Part shown: piece after piece, positions 1 through 10,460 of the stretch
How positions within the stretch are numbered: position 1 is the first letter of the stretch
Layout: every line of letters begins with the position of its first letter
NCBI GenBank assembly: GCA_900660155.1
Contig: CABFPE010000134.1
Location: 1,123,881-1,187,880 of the forward strand
Direction of reading: 5' to 3'
DNA length: 64,000 nucleotides
DNA from: Hofstenia miamia
Taxonomy: Eukaryota; Xenacoelomorpha; Acoela; Hofsteniidae
Notes under the pieces: generated by a model
What the model saw: only the letters and a program-made list of their open reading frames with translations
Database searches by the model: none
What the model was told of the DNA's origin: nothing
Translations under genes and position numbers: made by a program

Positions 1-231
1 TTGGGCTTCAGTGATATTCACACAGGCAGCATGGTACCATACTTCACATTGGTCGTATTGTATAGCAGGAGTGTTTGGGGCTACAGGATCAACATTTGGT
101 GCTATTCGATGTTGAACCAATACGATTTTGAGTAGACATGGAACAATCTCACCGGATAAAATGAAGGAACTTGTCGAACTGTAATCTAATTAAACTGTAT
201 AATAAAACTACTACTACTACTACTACTACTA
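1..231 (+). repeat. Possible 3' end of a retroelement with a (CTA)n tail
   Basis: This segment runs to an AATAAAA-like stretch and then a run of CTA trinucleotides at 208-231. Short tandem repeats directly after an AATAAA-like signal are a common form of LINE 3' tail, so this may be the end of an element entering from the left. No reverse-transcriptase motif is visible in the 200 bases available. It could equally be a plain microsatellite. Confidence 0.3.
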
Positions 232-349
232 GTCAGCATTTTGCAAAGTACTAAAAGTCATGCTGAAATAATTTTTCTATTTGCCAGAAACCACCGCTGT
301 ATTATCATTCGTGTTTGCCTTTGAGCAGCAGCTTACTGTTAAATCTTCG

Positions 350-1218
350 TTTACATAAATGTCGCACCCGCAATATGGAAGTTGTTACCACTTATTTCTT
401 CAAAAATAGAATCATCATCAACGACATCAAAAGTCTTACTCACCATAATAGCCGGGATATAGTCTGACGTGTGCATATCCGCAAGAAGTTTACTCGGACC
501 ACAAGTTTTTAAGTTGTTATCCGAAACTCAAACTGACATTGACTTATCCAGCTTCTAGAGAACAAGAAACATATTTTTATAGATATTTTTTCTTGATTGA
601 TGTTGGCCTATAATCTTTGAAACACTTACATTATTAACTTTATGAAGTGGTATGTTTGCAGCTTGTCATACAGTATGAAAATTAAATGAAACACCAAGCT
701 AAGAGCACAATGCAAATGATCAAATTCTCAAAATGATAACTCATTTGTATCACAAGTAAGCTTTTTACTTCTTCAAAGTGTGATAGCGCTGTCAGCTGTA
801 TCAACCTGCAGGAAGAGATGTCTCAATCCATATCAACAATCTGCAATTTCACGTTGATCAGAGACAACAAGTTATGGTTAAGATAGCTCAGACGGCATAT
901 GGTAGTCTTTTAGACATACTCTCTATTCTTTGAAAACTCGTCAATAAGAGAAATCCCATAAATAGGTTCAAACTTCAGCTGAAGTAGTGAACATTCTATA
1001 TTTAAGTGGTTTTCGCTAAAAACATTCAAATTCCCTACTAAAAATTCTTCCTCTGACAGAGTTTCATAGAAATAAATAACGTTCAGAGATATAACATTAT
1101 CATATTTGTTATCAAGAGGATATAAAAAATGCAAAAAATTCGTAATATCTAAATAAGAAATGCTCTGGGTTAAGTTAAATGCACCTGCAATCATTGTAGA
1201 TAAACGCACACACACCAT
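350..1218 (-). other. Unrecognised minus-strand reading frame, probably a decayed gene or element
   Basis: A minus-strand frame of about 100 codons occupies 910-1218 (contains the stretch YLDITNFLHFLYPLDNKYDN). A second open minus-strand stretch lies at about 353-525 (contains DNNLKTCGPSKLL and DVVDDDSIFEEISG) and includes a GTGAGTAAG that resembles a splice donor. The composition of both looks protein-like rather than random. I recognise no domain, and the segment between them has stops in all three frames. They could be two exons of one host gene or pieces of a transposon. Confidence 0.25.
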
Positions 1219-1715
1219 TAGTTTGCTAAAGTATCATAAAAATACATAATTTCGAATAAATATTTGTAAACACTAGGTGCTCTGAAAGTTAAATTGTTAT
1301 TAGTTTTGAAGATCTGCGTTTATTGATGAGCAATGATTCATATTTAATAGAATGTTTGAACATGATTTCAGATTTTCTTTTAAATATAAGCGGACATTAT
1401 TTGTGCGGACAACGCTATCTGCGAGATATTATTTCACCCATTGATAGACTTGACGTAACCTGTATTAATTGAGTTTTTTATCGATCGACCACATGCTTTT
1501 AATGAAATAAGTAGCAAATAAATTTTCCAGAGCTGAATAATAAGCACAGAATGCTTGAATCCCGCGGAAGTAATAAATTTACAGCATAAGCTGTTTGTTC
1601 ACAACAAAGATTTTTTTTGACAACCTCATTAAATTAAAAAAAGTTGCGAATAAAATTGAACCCTTATGACCCTGACAAGTTTAGATAATCATTGTGTATA
1701 ATTGGGGTTCATATN

Positions 1716-1716
<1 letters not shown>

Positions 1717-1748
<32 letters not shown>
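1717..1748. repeat. (TA)n microsatellite beside a single N
   Basis: About 16 TA units follow an ambiguous base at 1715. The rest of 1220-2800 is AT-rich, with no gene or element that I can recognise apart from a short GC-rich patch at about 2340-2382. Confidence 0.9.
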
Positions 1749-1749
<1 letters not shown>

Positions 1750-2817
1750 ATTTGCCATCTCTTGGTTAAGTTTTAGATTTTTTATCAAAGGTTTCATTTT
1801 TTAAAGTAAGCATATATAAGTAATTTTTGTGTATAAACCCTAAGAATCTTATTTGGAAAATGGGGATTGTTTTCAAAAAACATGTTCGTTTATCTGGATG
1901 AAAAAACTACTTACTCTTAGAGGTTTTTTTATGAAAAAGCATATTGTGGCTAATATATGATCTACATATATCAAACCTAAATAGTAAAAAAATTTAAAAT
2001 TTTCTTTTAGATTGTTTGAAACTATTTTTTAACAAATAGCTTGGTTTTAAATTTCTTCGGTTAATTCAGGGCAACGTTTTGCTTACTTAAAATAATTATT
2101 CATGATACTATAATTTCCCAAATGTATGATTATAAATTATATCAAGAAAACAGAGAGCCGTATCACTTGGAAGTATAACTTCAGAGTGAAACGGTTTATA
2201 TCAAGAATGGGGAATCAAAATTGCATGTGACTTTGAATAACTTATGGTAATATTACAAAAACAAAATTTCAAAAATTCTTAAAATTTATTCAATAATAAT
2301 TTCCTCTTTCTCTCTCTTTAGCTAAGTCTTTTCTTTAACAGCCCTCCCTGAGCGCGGCGGCTCTGCGGGCTGGTATACCTACTTGTCTAAGGAGACTGAC
2401 TTCCTAGAATGGTCCTATTAAAAGTAAGAAAACGATTGCAGTTTTCTGAATTTTAAAATGTTAGAACATAAAATGAGAAAGCGAAAACGATAAAATGAGA
2501 TGAAGTGAAATTTCAGAGAAAAATGGAAGAGCGAATATAAAATTATTTAAGACACGCTCAAGATTCTGAGTTTGAAGAATACCAAAAATCAAATTTCTGC
2601 AATGGGTTTGTCAGCTTCATCTAGGGATTCGACTTCGTATTTAAGCCAGGTTATCTCTATTTCTGAAATATCGGCGTACTTAATATTTGTGATTACAAAA
2701 TAATCGTACATTTTTATTTTTTAAGGGAAATATATGTTGCAGCATTCTCCAAATTTAATGCTTTAAAAGCGTTTCTTCATTCCATTTCCATCTAGTTAGA
2801 TTTCACCATTGCACAGT

Positions 2818-3672
2818 ATGACGCGTCGGGTTTGGTTACCGAAATTATCCCATTGTATGTTGTTTTTACTATTATTTTCAGTATTCTTCTTCATTATTTT
2901 ATTTTTTCTACTTAGTTTCTTAGAAAATATACCTTCACTACAACATGAAACTCCAGTGCTTACAATTATTGTGCCATTTCGTGATAGATTTGATGAATTG
3001 CTTACTTTTATTCCATACATGAGCAATTTTCTTAATGTTAAAGGCATCTCTTATAATATAGTAATTGTGAATCAAATGGATAATCTGCGTTTTAATCGTG
3101 CGTCTTTAATCAATATTGGCTTTATTAATTTCGCTAATATTTCTGATTACATTGGGATTCACGATATTGATCTTCTTCCGCGAAATGTTAAAGAGATTTC
3201 CTATTCAATGCCTTCCCCAAATACCGTTTATCATGTGGCTTCCCCAGAGTATCATCCTCTTTATAACTATAAAACATATGTTGGGGGAATTTTATTAACC
3301 ACTGTTGAAACTTTTCGTAACATCAATGGCATGTCGAATAATTTCTTTGGTTGGGGACTTGAAGATGACGAGTTCTACCTGAGGCTTGTCAATGCTGATA
3401 TTGAAATTAAACGTCCAACTCAATTATCTAGCGACAAATTTAATACCTTCTATCATCTGCATAATAGGAAAAAATATCGTAGAGATAATGATCAAGCAGA
3501 ATATACTAACAGATTTCAGCATTTAAAGATGGATAATTCTGGACTCTCTGATATCAAATACAAATTGCATAGAAAAGTAGAGTTGTCAATTGATTCCTTT
3601 CCATTCGCAGTTCTTAGCATTCAATTGATTTGTAATACGTCATTAACTCCAAATTGTAAAAATCAATTTTGA
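2818..3672 (+). CDS. B4GALT7: Beta-1,4-galactosyltransferase 7 (xylosylprotein galactosyltransferase)
   Basis: Known role of the family: a Golgi enzyme that adds the first galactose to xylose in the tetrasaccharide linker of glycosaminoglycan chains, using UDP-galactose and manganese. The single 284-residue frame starts at the ATG at 2818. It has a short basic N-terminus, a hydrophobic segment at residues 10-35 (type II signal anchor) and then the catalytic domain. Visible motifs are VPFRDRFDELL, VNQMDNLRFNRASLINIGF, HDIDLLP (DxD-type metal site, residues 115-121), VGGI, and NGMSNNFFGWGLEDDEFY (residues 171-188, acceptor/catalytic region), ending in TPNC. Human B4GALT7 is about 327 residues; the shorter length here is mostly stem. 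The middle residue of DxD is Ile instead of Val, and FFGWG replaces FWGWG. There are no introns. An AG sits two bases before the ATG. Confidence 0.93.
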   Translation: MTRRVWLPKLSHCMLFLLLFSVFFFIILFFLLSFLENIPSLQHETPVLTIIVPFRDRFDELLTFIPYMSNFLNVKGISYNIVIVNQMDNLRFNRASLINIGFINFANISDYIGIHDIDLLPRNVKEISYSMPSPNTVYHVASPEYHPLYNYKTYVGGILLTTVETFRNINGMSNNFFGWGLEDDEFYLRLVNADIEIKRPTQLSSDKFNTFYHLHNRKKYRRDNDQAEYTNRFQHLKMDNSGLSDIKYKLHRKVELSIDSFPFAVLSIQLICNTSLTPNCKNQF

Positions 3673-4153
3673 TATTTTTAATGTTCCTTTTGTATTTTAG
3701 TCAAACATATTAGTTTTCATTTGTGTTGCAAATTTTTACAAAAATACGATTACGGACATATCTACAAGTTTGATTTTTATTTAAGGCACTCTCCTTTATT
3801 TTATAGGGAAAGCTTATCTGTGATTGTATATTTTGAATTAATTTCAATAATTGAAAAAACCAATTTCGTCTCTATTGTTGTACAGCACTTTCTTTTGATT
3901 TTTCATTATTTTGTTAAAATGTGTGTTGTAATTTTTTGTACGATTTTTTCATTTCACTATAAAATGTTGATATAACATTAAATAATTATTTTGTAATTAA
4001 TGAATTTTTTGAGACATTTTGCTGGCAAAGCATCTGGTAAATGTTTAAAATTCACCATATTTGGGTTTACTGTTATAATATATAGCTGATTTTCAATTTG
4101 CAAAATTAATAGTAAAAAATTTAGTATTTATTCATGAATTTTCTGTTTTGTGC

Positions 4154-4159
4154 AATAAA
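4154..4159 (+). terminator. Poly(A) signal AATAAA, probably for B4GALT7
   Basis: A canonical AATAAA lies about 480 bases after the B4GALT7 stop and 200 bases before the SCAF start codon. The gap between the two genes (3673-4357) holds only AT-rich untranslated or spacer sequence. Confidence 0.5.
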
Positions 4160-4357
4160 TTTGAAATTGAATGTTTTCAAATATGTTATTATTTTTTTTG
4201 TTTTAACTAAATGTAAGTTATGTTACTTTTAAATTGATACTTGCCATTGTTGTTCTTCGTTTAATAGTCGGCTTTATTAAATTTATTGATTACTTTATGT
4301 CATTTGAAATACAATGCCTGGCAATATTTAAGTTAATTAGTCATTGTGTTTAGAAAA

Positions 4358-7300
4358 ATGCTTCCAGAGTCGGTGAGATTGTTTTCCCAAGAATTGGATT
4401 CAATTCTTCAAGGTAAACCGCCTATATCTAGAGCAAAGATGGCTAGTGTTTCTCGCGCTGCGATGAAAGCAGCTAAGCATTACAAACACGTAGTTCTAGA
4501 TGTTGAAAAATTTTGTGAACGTTGTCCCACTGAATTTAAATTACCTGCTCTATATGTTATTGATGCAATTGTTAGGCAATCACGGCATCAATTTGGAGAG
4601 AAAGATAACTTTGGACCTCGATTTTCTTTAAATCTAGAAACGACATTTGGCCTAATAATGCAATGCAATAAATCAGACATAGCAAAAGTCATACGGGTTC
4701 TTAATCTGTGGCTACAGAATGATGTTTTCACTTCAGATGTAATAAACACTTTGCTAGAAATTGCTACGAATGTTCCAGAGGAAGAACCTAAAAGTCCTGT
4801 TCTATCTGCTTTAAAAAAGCCACCATCAACTCCTCCTGCATTGTTAGTGCCGCCTTCCGCAGTTCCAAAACCAAAAGAAGAACCTTCTACTTCGACAGTA
4901 TTTGATCTCATTAAAAGATCAAAAGAAACAGCGAAGACATTAGAAGCTGAAAAAGAAGAATTAACCCAACTAAAACTATATTCTGATTCTTTGACTTCTG
5001 ACAATAATAAAGATTCTTCTTTAGAAGATAATAAATTTGATGCTGGTATTGAAAAGTTGCTAGATTTTGATTATAAGGATATTAATACTGGTGAGTCGAA
5101 TACTGTTAGCTCTCCACCAGATCTTCTCAGTTCCGAAGAGGATACTGAAGACCCTAGACAACCGATTTCTTTAAATGATATGGCCAGTGATATTAGCGAA
5201 GATGAAGAACGCACTCCTAAAAAAAGTAGTCATTCTCATAGAAAAAGAAGTAAACATCGGAAACGTTCGCATGATTCACATAGAAAACGATCGCATAGAC
5301 GCCATCGATCTAGAGATCGTCATAAATCCAAGAAAAGGCGCAAAGATCGTTCTCGAAGTAGGGATCGTTCACGCCACCGATCAACTTCTAGAAAACGAGA
5401 CAAAAAATCGAGAGTTAGTGTTGAAGACAAGCAAAGAATTGAAAGTGGAATGCCACCTTTAAAACAGAAACATACAATTATTTGTAGTACAGTTCTTTGG
5501 CTTGGGAGAATACCTCGAACAGCATCTGTGTTACAAATCAAAGAATTATTTAATGGGTTTGGAAGTATTCAAAATTTAGATATGGCTCCCACTAGAGGGG
5601 GTGCATATATCACTCTTACTAGTAGACAAAATGCGTACAAGGCATTAATGCGCTTAAACAACGCTGTTAATCTAGATGGGAATGTACTTAAGGTTTCTTG
5701 GGCTCCAAATAAATCATTAGGGGGTAAAGTTTTTAAAGAATATTGGGATGATATAAATGGTTGTTGCTATGTTCCTTGGGATAAAATGCCAAATGATTTA
5801 GATATGTTTAATGATGGTGGTCTTGTTGATAGAACAACTCTGCCTCCTATGTTTGGTGAAAAAACTGCCGAGGGAGAAGTGACTTCAACAACAGATGATA
5901 TTGACAGTGTATCAAAACCAAAAGAAACTACAACAAATCCCTTATTTAAATTTTCGTCTTCATTTACAGAGGTATCAATTACAGAATCTACAAAAATTTC
6001 CCTATTTAATCCGGTTCTACCAGTTCAATCAAATTCGTTGGCTAAAAATGTTAGCCGAACACTTGCTGCTGTTACTACTTCACAAATTGCAGTATCATCA
6101 GCTAATTCTATCACTGTTAGTAGTTCTAGTTCTTTATCTTTACCAGCTGTCACAGCTAATGCCACTACCGCAACCGTTTTCACAGCAGCTGCAGTTGTTT
6201 ACACAAATGTCGTCACTACAGTTGGTGCTGCAGTTACACAAAGTCTAACTCCTGTTCAATACAATATGGCTGGAACAGTATTTTCGCCTTACTACAGGCC
6301 TCCCCAAGTTGCAATTCCATATGCAAATCCATCATTGCTTTATGGTACACAATTAGCGCAAGCTATTCCTAATCAAAATTTAGTGAATGTTAGAGCTCCA
6401 ATTGTTCCCCAAGCTGCACCTTCCTCATATCCACTCATTGGAAATGCTGCTTTGTCTGCTCCATCCGAAGTGAAACCCCAATTAACACCTACGCAATCCG
6501 TTAACTCTATTCCTCAGATGGTCCCTCACGTACCTACCCCTATTGTTTCAATTGCCCAACAACCGCCCATTTCAAATGCATCAATACCACCATCGCTTCC
6601 ACATATGTCGACTTCTGTTGCGCCAAATTTGAATTATCAACATCCTTTACAGCAACCAGTTTTTCCTCGACAACCACTAGCACAACAAATGCAGCAATTT
6701 ACTCCACCTACAGTGCCGCACTATGCTCCAGCATTAACTCAGCAACCGCCTGTGCCAGTACCAGTAATAAATCCACAAATGCCAATTCCTCAATTGCCTT
6801 TACAGCCTCCGCGTGTTGCACCTCCTGGAATTCCTAATCCTAAATTATTGCCTATGTCTAATGAACGGCCTCCTAATGCGTTTGGAAATGTCTCTAGTTT
6901 TAATGCCCCACCAAAGCCTGTGAATTCTGAATTTGATAGTATGCCAATATTTGATAAACGAATGATGGAGAGTCAAGGTATACCTATCTTAATGCCGAAT
7001 ATGCCACCTCAAAACGCTATGGATAAACGTTTTAATAATAAAGATGGGGTTCCCATCTTAATTCCGCCTTCTCATCGTAACGACGATAGAGACTCAATAA
7101 CAATGCCTCCGAAGGATAAGCCAATGGTCTTTCCGGCTCCTGATCATGATAAAGGTGTGGCAATTAATATGCCAAATCTTCCTCCTACTAATTTTGACAA
7201 AACTCCAAGGAGACCTATTTTGTCTGAATTTGAACTTAAACTTGTTAAGGAAATGGTACAAGAAAACAATAAAATGAATGCTTGCGATTCAAAATCTGAA

Positions 7301-7678
7301 GAAAATTTTGATCCCAACGATTTTTATGACCAATCTTCATTAGAAAAAGATCAAGGTACTGATCAAATATCAATGGAATCATTTCGGAGTCGTTATAGTG
7401 CCATTTCAGAAGTTGCGTCTCGTCATGATGACAGCAAGCAAGAAAACATTTATCGTGAAGATTATAACATTCCACCTCCCACTAATTATAATCCAGATTC
7501 CATTTCTTCCATTAATACAGAACAATTCCGTGGTTATAGACAAACATTTCCTAGACACAATTTAGATCAAAGACCAATACATTCTGGTAACATGCCATTT
7601 CAACGCACTCCAGTTGATATAAATAGATTAAGACTACCTCCATACTTCACACCTAGATCCGAAATACCGCGGTTTTAG
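4358..7678 (+). CDS. SCAF8: SR-related CTD-associated factor (SCAF4/SCAF8 homologue)
   Basis: Known role of the family: nuclear proteins that bind the phosphorylated C-terminal domain of RNA polymerase II and prevent early poly(A)-site use. This is a single-exon frame of 1106 residues. Residues 1-135 are a CTD-interaction (CID) domain, with PPISRAKM, KHYKHVVLDVEKF and LYVIDAIVRQSRHQFG matching the family. Residues about 287-352 are Arg/Ser/His/Lys-rich with repeated RSR, HRKR and RDRSR. Residues about 376-453 form an RNA-recognition motif (STVLWLGRIP, GAYITLTSRQNAYKAL), followed by the family's EYWDDINGCCYVPWDKMP. The C-terminal half is Pro/Gln/Asn-rich. I start at the ATG at 4358; an upstream in-frame GTG at 4346 is less likely because the CID begins directly after the ATG. 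A TTTAG acceptor-like site sits four bases upstream. The frame cannot tell SCAF4 from SCAF8; many invertebrates have one gene. Confidence 0.93.
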   Translation: MLPESVRLFSQELDSILQGKPPISRAKMASVSRAAMKAAKHYKHVVLDVEKFCERCPTEFKLPALYVIDAIVRQSRHQFGEKDNFGPRFSLNLETTFGLIMQCNKSDIAKVIRVLNLWLQNDVFTSDVINTLLEIATNVPEEEPKSPVLSALKKPPSTPPALLVPPSAVPKPKEEPSTSTVFDLIKRSKETAKTLEAEKEELTQLKLYSDSLTSDNNKDSSLEDNKFDAGIEKLLDFDYKDINTGESNTVSSPPDLLSSEEDTEDPRQPISLNDMASDISEDEERTPKKSSHSHRKRSKHRKRSHDSHRKRSHRRHRSRDRHKSKKRRKDRSRSRDRSRHRSTSRKRDKKSRVSVEDKQRIESGMPPLKQKHTIICSTVLWLGRIPRTASVLQIKELFNGFGSIQNLDMAPTRGGAYITLTSRQNAYKALMRLNNAVNLDGNVLKVSWAPNKSLGGKVFKEYWDDINGCCYVPWDKMPNDLDMFNDGGLVDRTTLPPMFGEKTAEGEVTSTTDDIDSVSKPKETTTNPLFKFSSSFTEVSITESTKISLFNPVLPVQSNSLAKNVSRTLAAVTTSQIAVSSANSITVSSSSSLSLPAVTANATTATVFTAAAVVYTNVVTTVGAAVTQSLTPVQYNMAGTVFSPYYRPPQVAIPYANPSLLYGTQLAQAIPNQNLVNVRAPIVPQAAPSSYPLIGNAALSAPSEVKPQLTPTQSVNSIPQMVPHVPTPIVSIAQQPPISNASIPPSLPHMSTSVAPNLNYQHPLQQPVFPRQPLAQQMQQFTPPTVPHYAPALTQQPPVPVPVINPQMPIPQLPLQPPRVAPPGIPNPKLLPMSNERPPNAFGNVSSFNAPPKPVNSEFDSMPIFDKRMMESQGIPILMPNMPPQNAMDKRFNNKDGVPILIPPSHRNDDRDSITMPPKDKPMVFPAPDHDKGVAINMPNLPPTNFDKTPRRPILSEFELKLVKEMVQENNKMNACDSKSEENFDPNDFYDQSSLEKDQGTDQISMESFRSRYSAISEVASRHDDSKQENIYREDYNIPPPTNYNPDSISSINTEQFRGYRQTFPRHNLDQRPIHSGNMPFQRTPVDINRLRLPPYFTPRSEIPRF

Positions 7679-9190
7679 CTATTTTGGTGTCGTTGTAAAA
7701 CGTGCAATATAGTTTTTGATATCGTTATTATAATTATTTTTGTATTGCTGTTTGATTTCAATTTATTAACAATTGAATTTTTTCATTACGAATGGGAAAC
7801 CGTCTATATGTTGGATCTCATTTTATTTCTATAATGAACTACAATGTGAATTTCATTAAATGTCTGTTATGAGCAAACGGGAGTTCGCTATTGTCATATA
7901 GGTAAATGCAATGAGATTTAGCCTTGATACCCTATTTAAATTACAAATTGGCATAAATTCTTTTTATATTTGTATTGCTATTGTGCTAAATAATTGATAG
8001 GCAGTAATTTTGAATAAGGAACTTTTTTGTTACACACGGTGGACTTTTCTCCGTTTTCTAGTTGAATTGTTGTAGTAATCAGTATTTCATCAAGCTTAAT
8101 AACTTTAATGAAGAACATACAGGGCTTTCGAATCAAGTGTTAAATTTTAGTATCCAAACATGTTGCTCTTCTGTATTACAAAGTACTAATTTTCACTAAA
8201 CTTTTAGATTACAATATACATTTATTATATAGGTGTTGACAGTGAGAGTTCATTTAGAAATTCGTTTTTCTGAATTCTTTATATATAGGATTTTGGAAAA
8301 GGTAATAGCTTTTTATGTATGCTGAAATATTCAAAACTTATTTAAAACGATATTTCTTCCAATTTAAACGCTTGAACATTAAAATATATTAAAATTTATT
8401 ATTGTGTAGAAATAGAAACATAGCAATAGGAACGTTTGAATGAAGTGCATTTTGGATTTTTTTAGACTCAGTAGAGAATTATTGCTACATATTTCTATGA
8501 ATTTCATTAAAATGCCTTATTTTCTATGTTATGTGGATGAAACCAACCGAATTTTGCATTATAATATAGGGCAACTGCTAAAATCCTAAATTTTATATAT
8601 TTCATTTAATTACACACAAATGAGTGTGAATCACTCGAATTCATGGTCTTTTTACAGAAATTTACTGTGCGTCTGTGAATTATTCAATTTATATAGATAA
8701 TTGCATTGCAAATCTTTCTGATTGTCTTTGCGCTTTAAGAATTATTTTCGGCTTTTTAACACTTCATGGTTTTTTAAATTTTTTGGACAAACTGACTTTA
8801 ATGTTTGCCTTGAGAATGATAGGTGTTGTGCTAAAAGTAAGTATAAGCTTGTTCTATTATATTATTCATTTTTTAGTCAGCATGTACTTCAATTATTCTA
8901 GTAGGGAAGTAGATGAATTCCTATAATTGTACATTTCTGGGTATTTTCAATTTTGTTTTTTTTTGAAAAAATGAAATAAATTATTTATTCAAGAAGTGTA
9001 CGTGATTCTTCCCTCTTGTAATTTTTGTCCATATTTGCAGTTATTTGTTAATAATAGGCCCCAATGCACTTTAAGCAGTTTGATAATGGGAGGGGAAGAA
9101 ACATCTCGCGCTCACTATCACGTTTCTACTAGTAGATCATTAAAACTTATTGTAATGACTTAATGATTATTGTACATGTTGTATACATAT
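7679..9190 (+). other. SCAF 3' untranslated region and spacer
   Basis: AT-rich sequence with no supported coding frame. The first well-placed AATAAA is at 8975-8980, in a T-rich setting, and would give SCAF a 3' untranslated region of about 1.3 kb. The open frame at 8675-8926 is hydrophobic, low in complexity and starts without an ATG; I do not consider it a gene. Confidence 0.5.
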
Positions 9191-9197
9191 TTATTTT

Positions 9198-10460
9198 TTA
9201 AGATATATTTTCGCTATTGAAAACAATTAAATAAAAAACATTCATGAATATGCATTCCAAAAACAAAAACATTAAAATTATCAAGCTTACACAAGAAAAG
9301 AAAACCTTCTTTGTGGACAGTTGTAGTGAAGAATTACTTTCATTAATAGTTTTAGTGAGAATATTGAAACAGTCATTTGCCATAACACTGAAAGTTAAAG
9401 AATCACACGGTTTGCAGAAGAAATTGTCATCGTTTTCTCTGTCAGCCATAAGTAAATGAATGCATAGTTTTTTACTCTCCTTGGTAAATTCAATATTGTT
9501 ATTGAATTTAGTGTTAGGGAACACAGATAAAAACCAAAAACACTGTTCTAAGACATGCTCTGAAGGTTTAGTTAGTCCTCTTCTATCTAGCGTATCAGAA
9601 GTTCATTATTTGCTAATTCAGCGTCAAATTTATTGTAAATGGATTTTCAATGAAGACCTGATTGGAAAATTCTTCGCTGAATATAGCTTCTGATATAATA
9701 TATAATGTTCTTATATTTTGAAAAATCAGAAGAATAACTATTCAGTAATGCAACATATTTATATGTCGTATGTTCGAATGCAACTTATTTGCTGGAAAAG
9801 TCCGCATCATTAATAAAAACATTATGAAGTCATCTTCGAGCATTAAATTTTGAGGTCAAACTTTTTTTCAGAATAAAATATCGTTATATAATGCTCCACA
9901 ATACTGCCTGGAAAGCGAAAAATGTTTTTCAATAACATCTGATTGAAATTTTCCAAAAAGTACACAATCATTACATTTCAGTAGATCTTTAGTTATAAGT
10001 AAGAGAGAATTAATTCTCTAAGCAGAAAGCGTTTCTTCAGTAAAGCAAAATGGATCCATTCTCTTTGATTGCCAATAAGTAAGCCATTTAAGAAATTCTG
10101 CTAAAAATAGAATTTGCATATCTAGGTTTGATCGACTTGGATTTGAGTACGGGTCGTTTTTATAATAACCTTTATCAACAGTTTTATCATTTACAATAGT
10201 CCAAAAACGATGAATCAATTCCAAAAAAGTCTTTGTACCACGAAAGTTTTTATTTTGGCTAAAATAAGTTTGAAGGTCATCAATCATTTCTACAGAGAAT
10301 ATAGCAACTACAGGGAAGACTTGTTGAATTTCACAGATGTGGGAAAAACACTTCTCTTTGTTAAATTGGTCCCTAATTTGAAAACAGAGTTTTTTTCTCA
10401 GTTGTATATCGTTTGCATCAAATACAAATTTGAAATTAATTCTGAAGAATAGTTTTCGGG
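9198..10460 (-). mobile_element. P-element/THAP9-like transposase remnant
   Basis: The best part is an open minus-strand frame from about 10460 to 10018. It reads FNKEKCFSHICEIQQVFPV, then FSVEMIDDLQTYF, KTFLELIHRFWTIVNDKT, and FLAEFLKWLTYWQ. The order (a helix before the catalytic middle, then 'F..L...FW.i.N', a basic linker, then 'FL..FlkWl..W') resembles the central part of P-element and THAP9 transposases. A smaller minus-strand frame at 9198-9524 may be its C-terminal part but is not diagnostic. No THAP domain, terminal repeats or target duplication could be seen. The assignment is by pattern only and could be wrong. Confidence 0.45.

Noticed and set aside
3721-3975. 84-codon frame after B4GALT7
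   Set aside because: Starts without ATG and reads like AT-rich untranslated sequence before the poly(A) signal at 4154.
4588-5004. Antisense frame of 138 codons within SCAF
   Set aside because: It is opposite the strongly conserved CID-encoding strand and has no protein-like motifs.
5895-6248. Leu/Gln-rich frame overlapping SCAF
   Set aside because: It is a shifted reading of the Ser/Thr-rich SCAF region and has no independent support.
8675-8926. Hydrophobic small protein after SCAF
   Set aside because: No ATG at the start, low complexity, and located in the probable SCAF 3' untranslated region.
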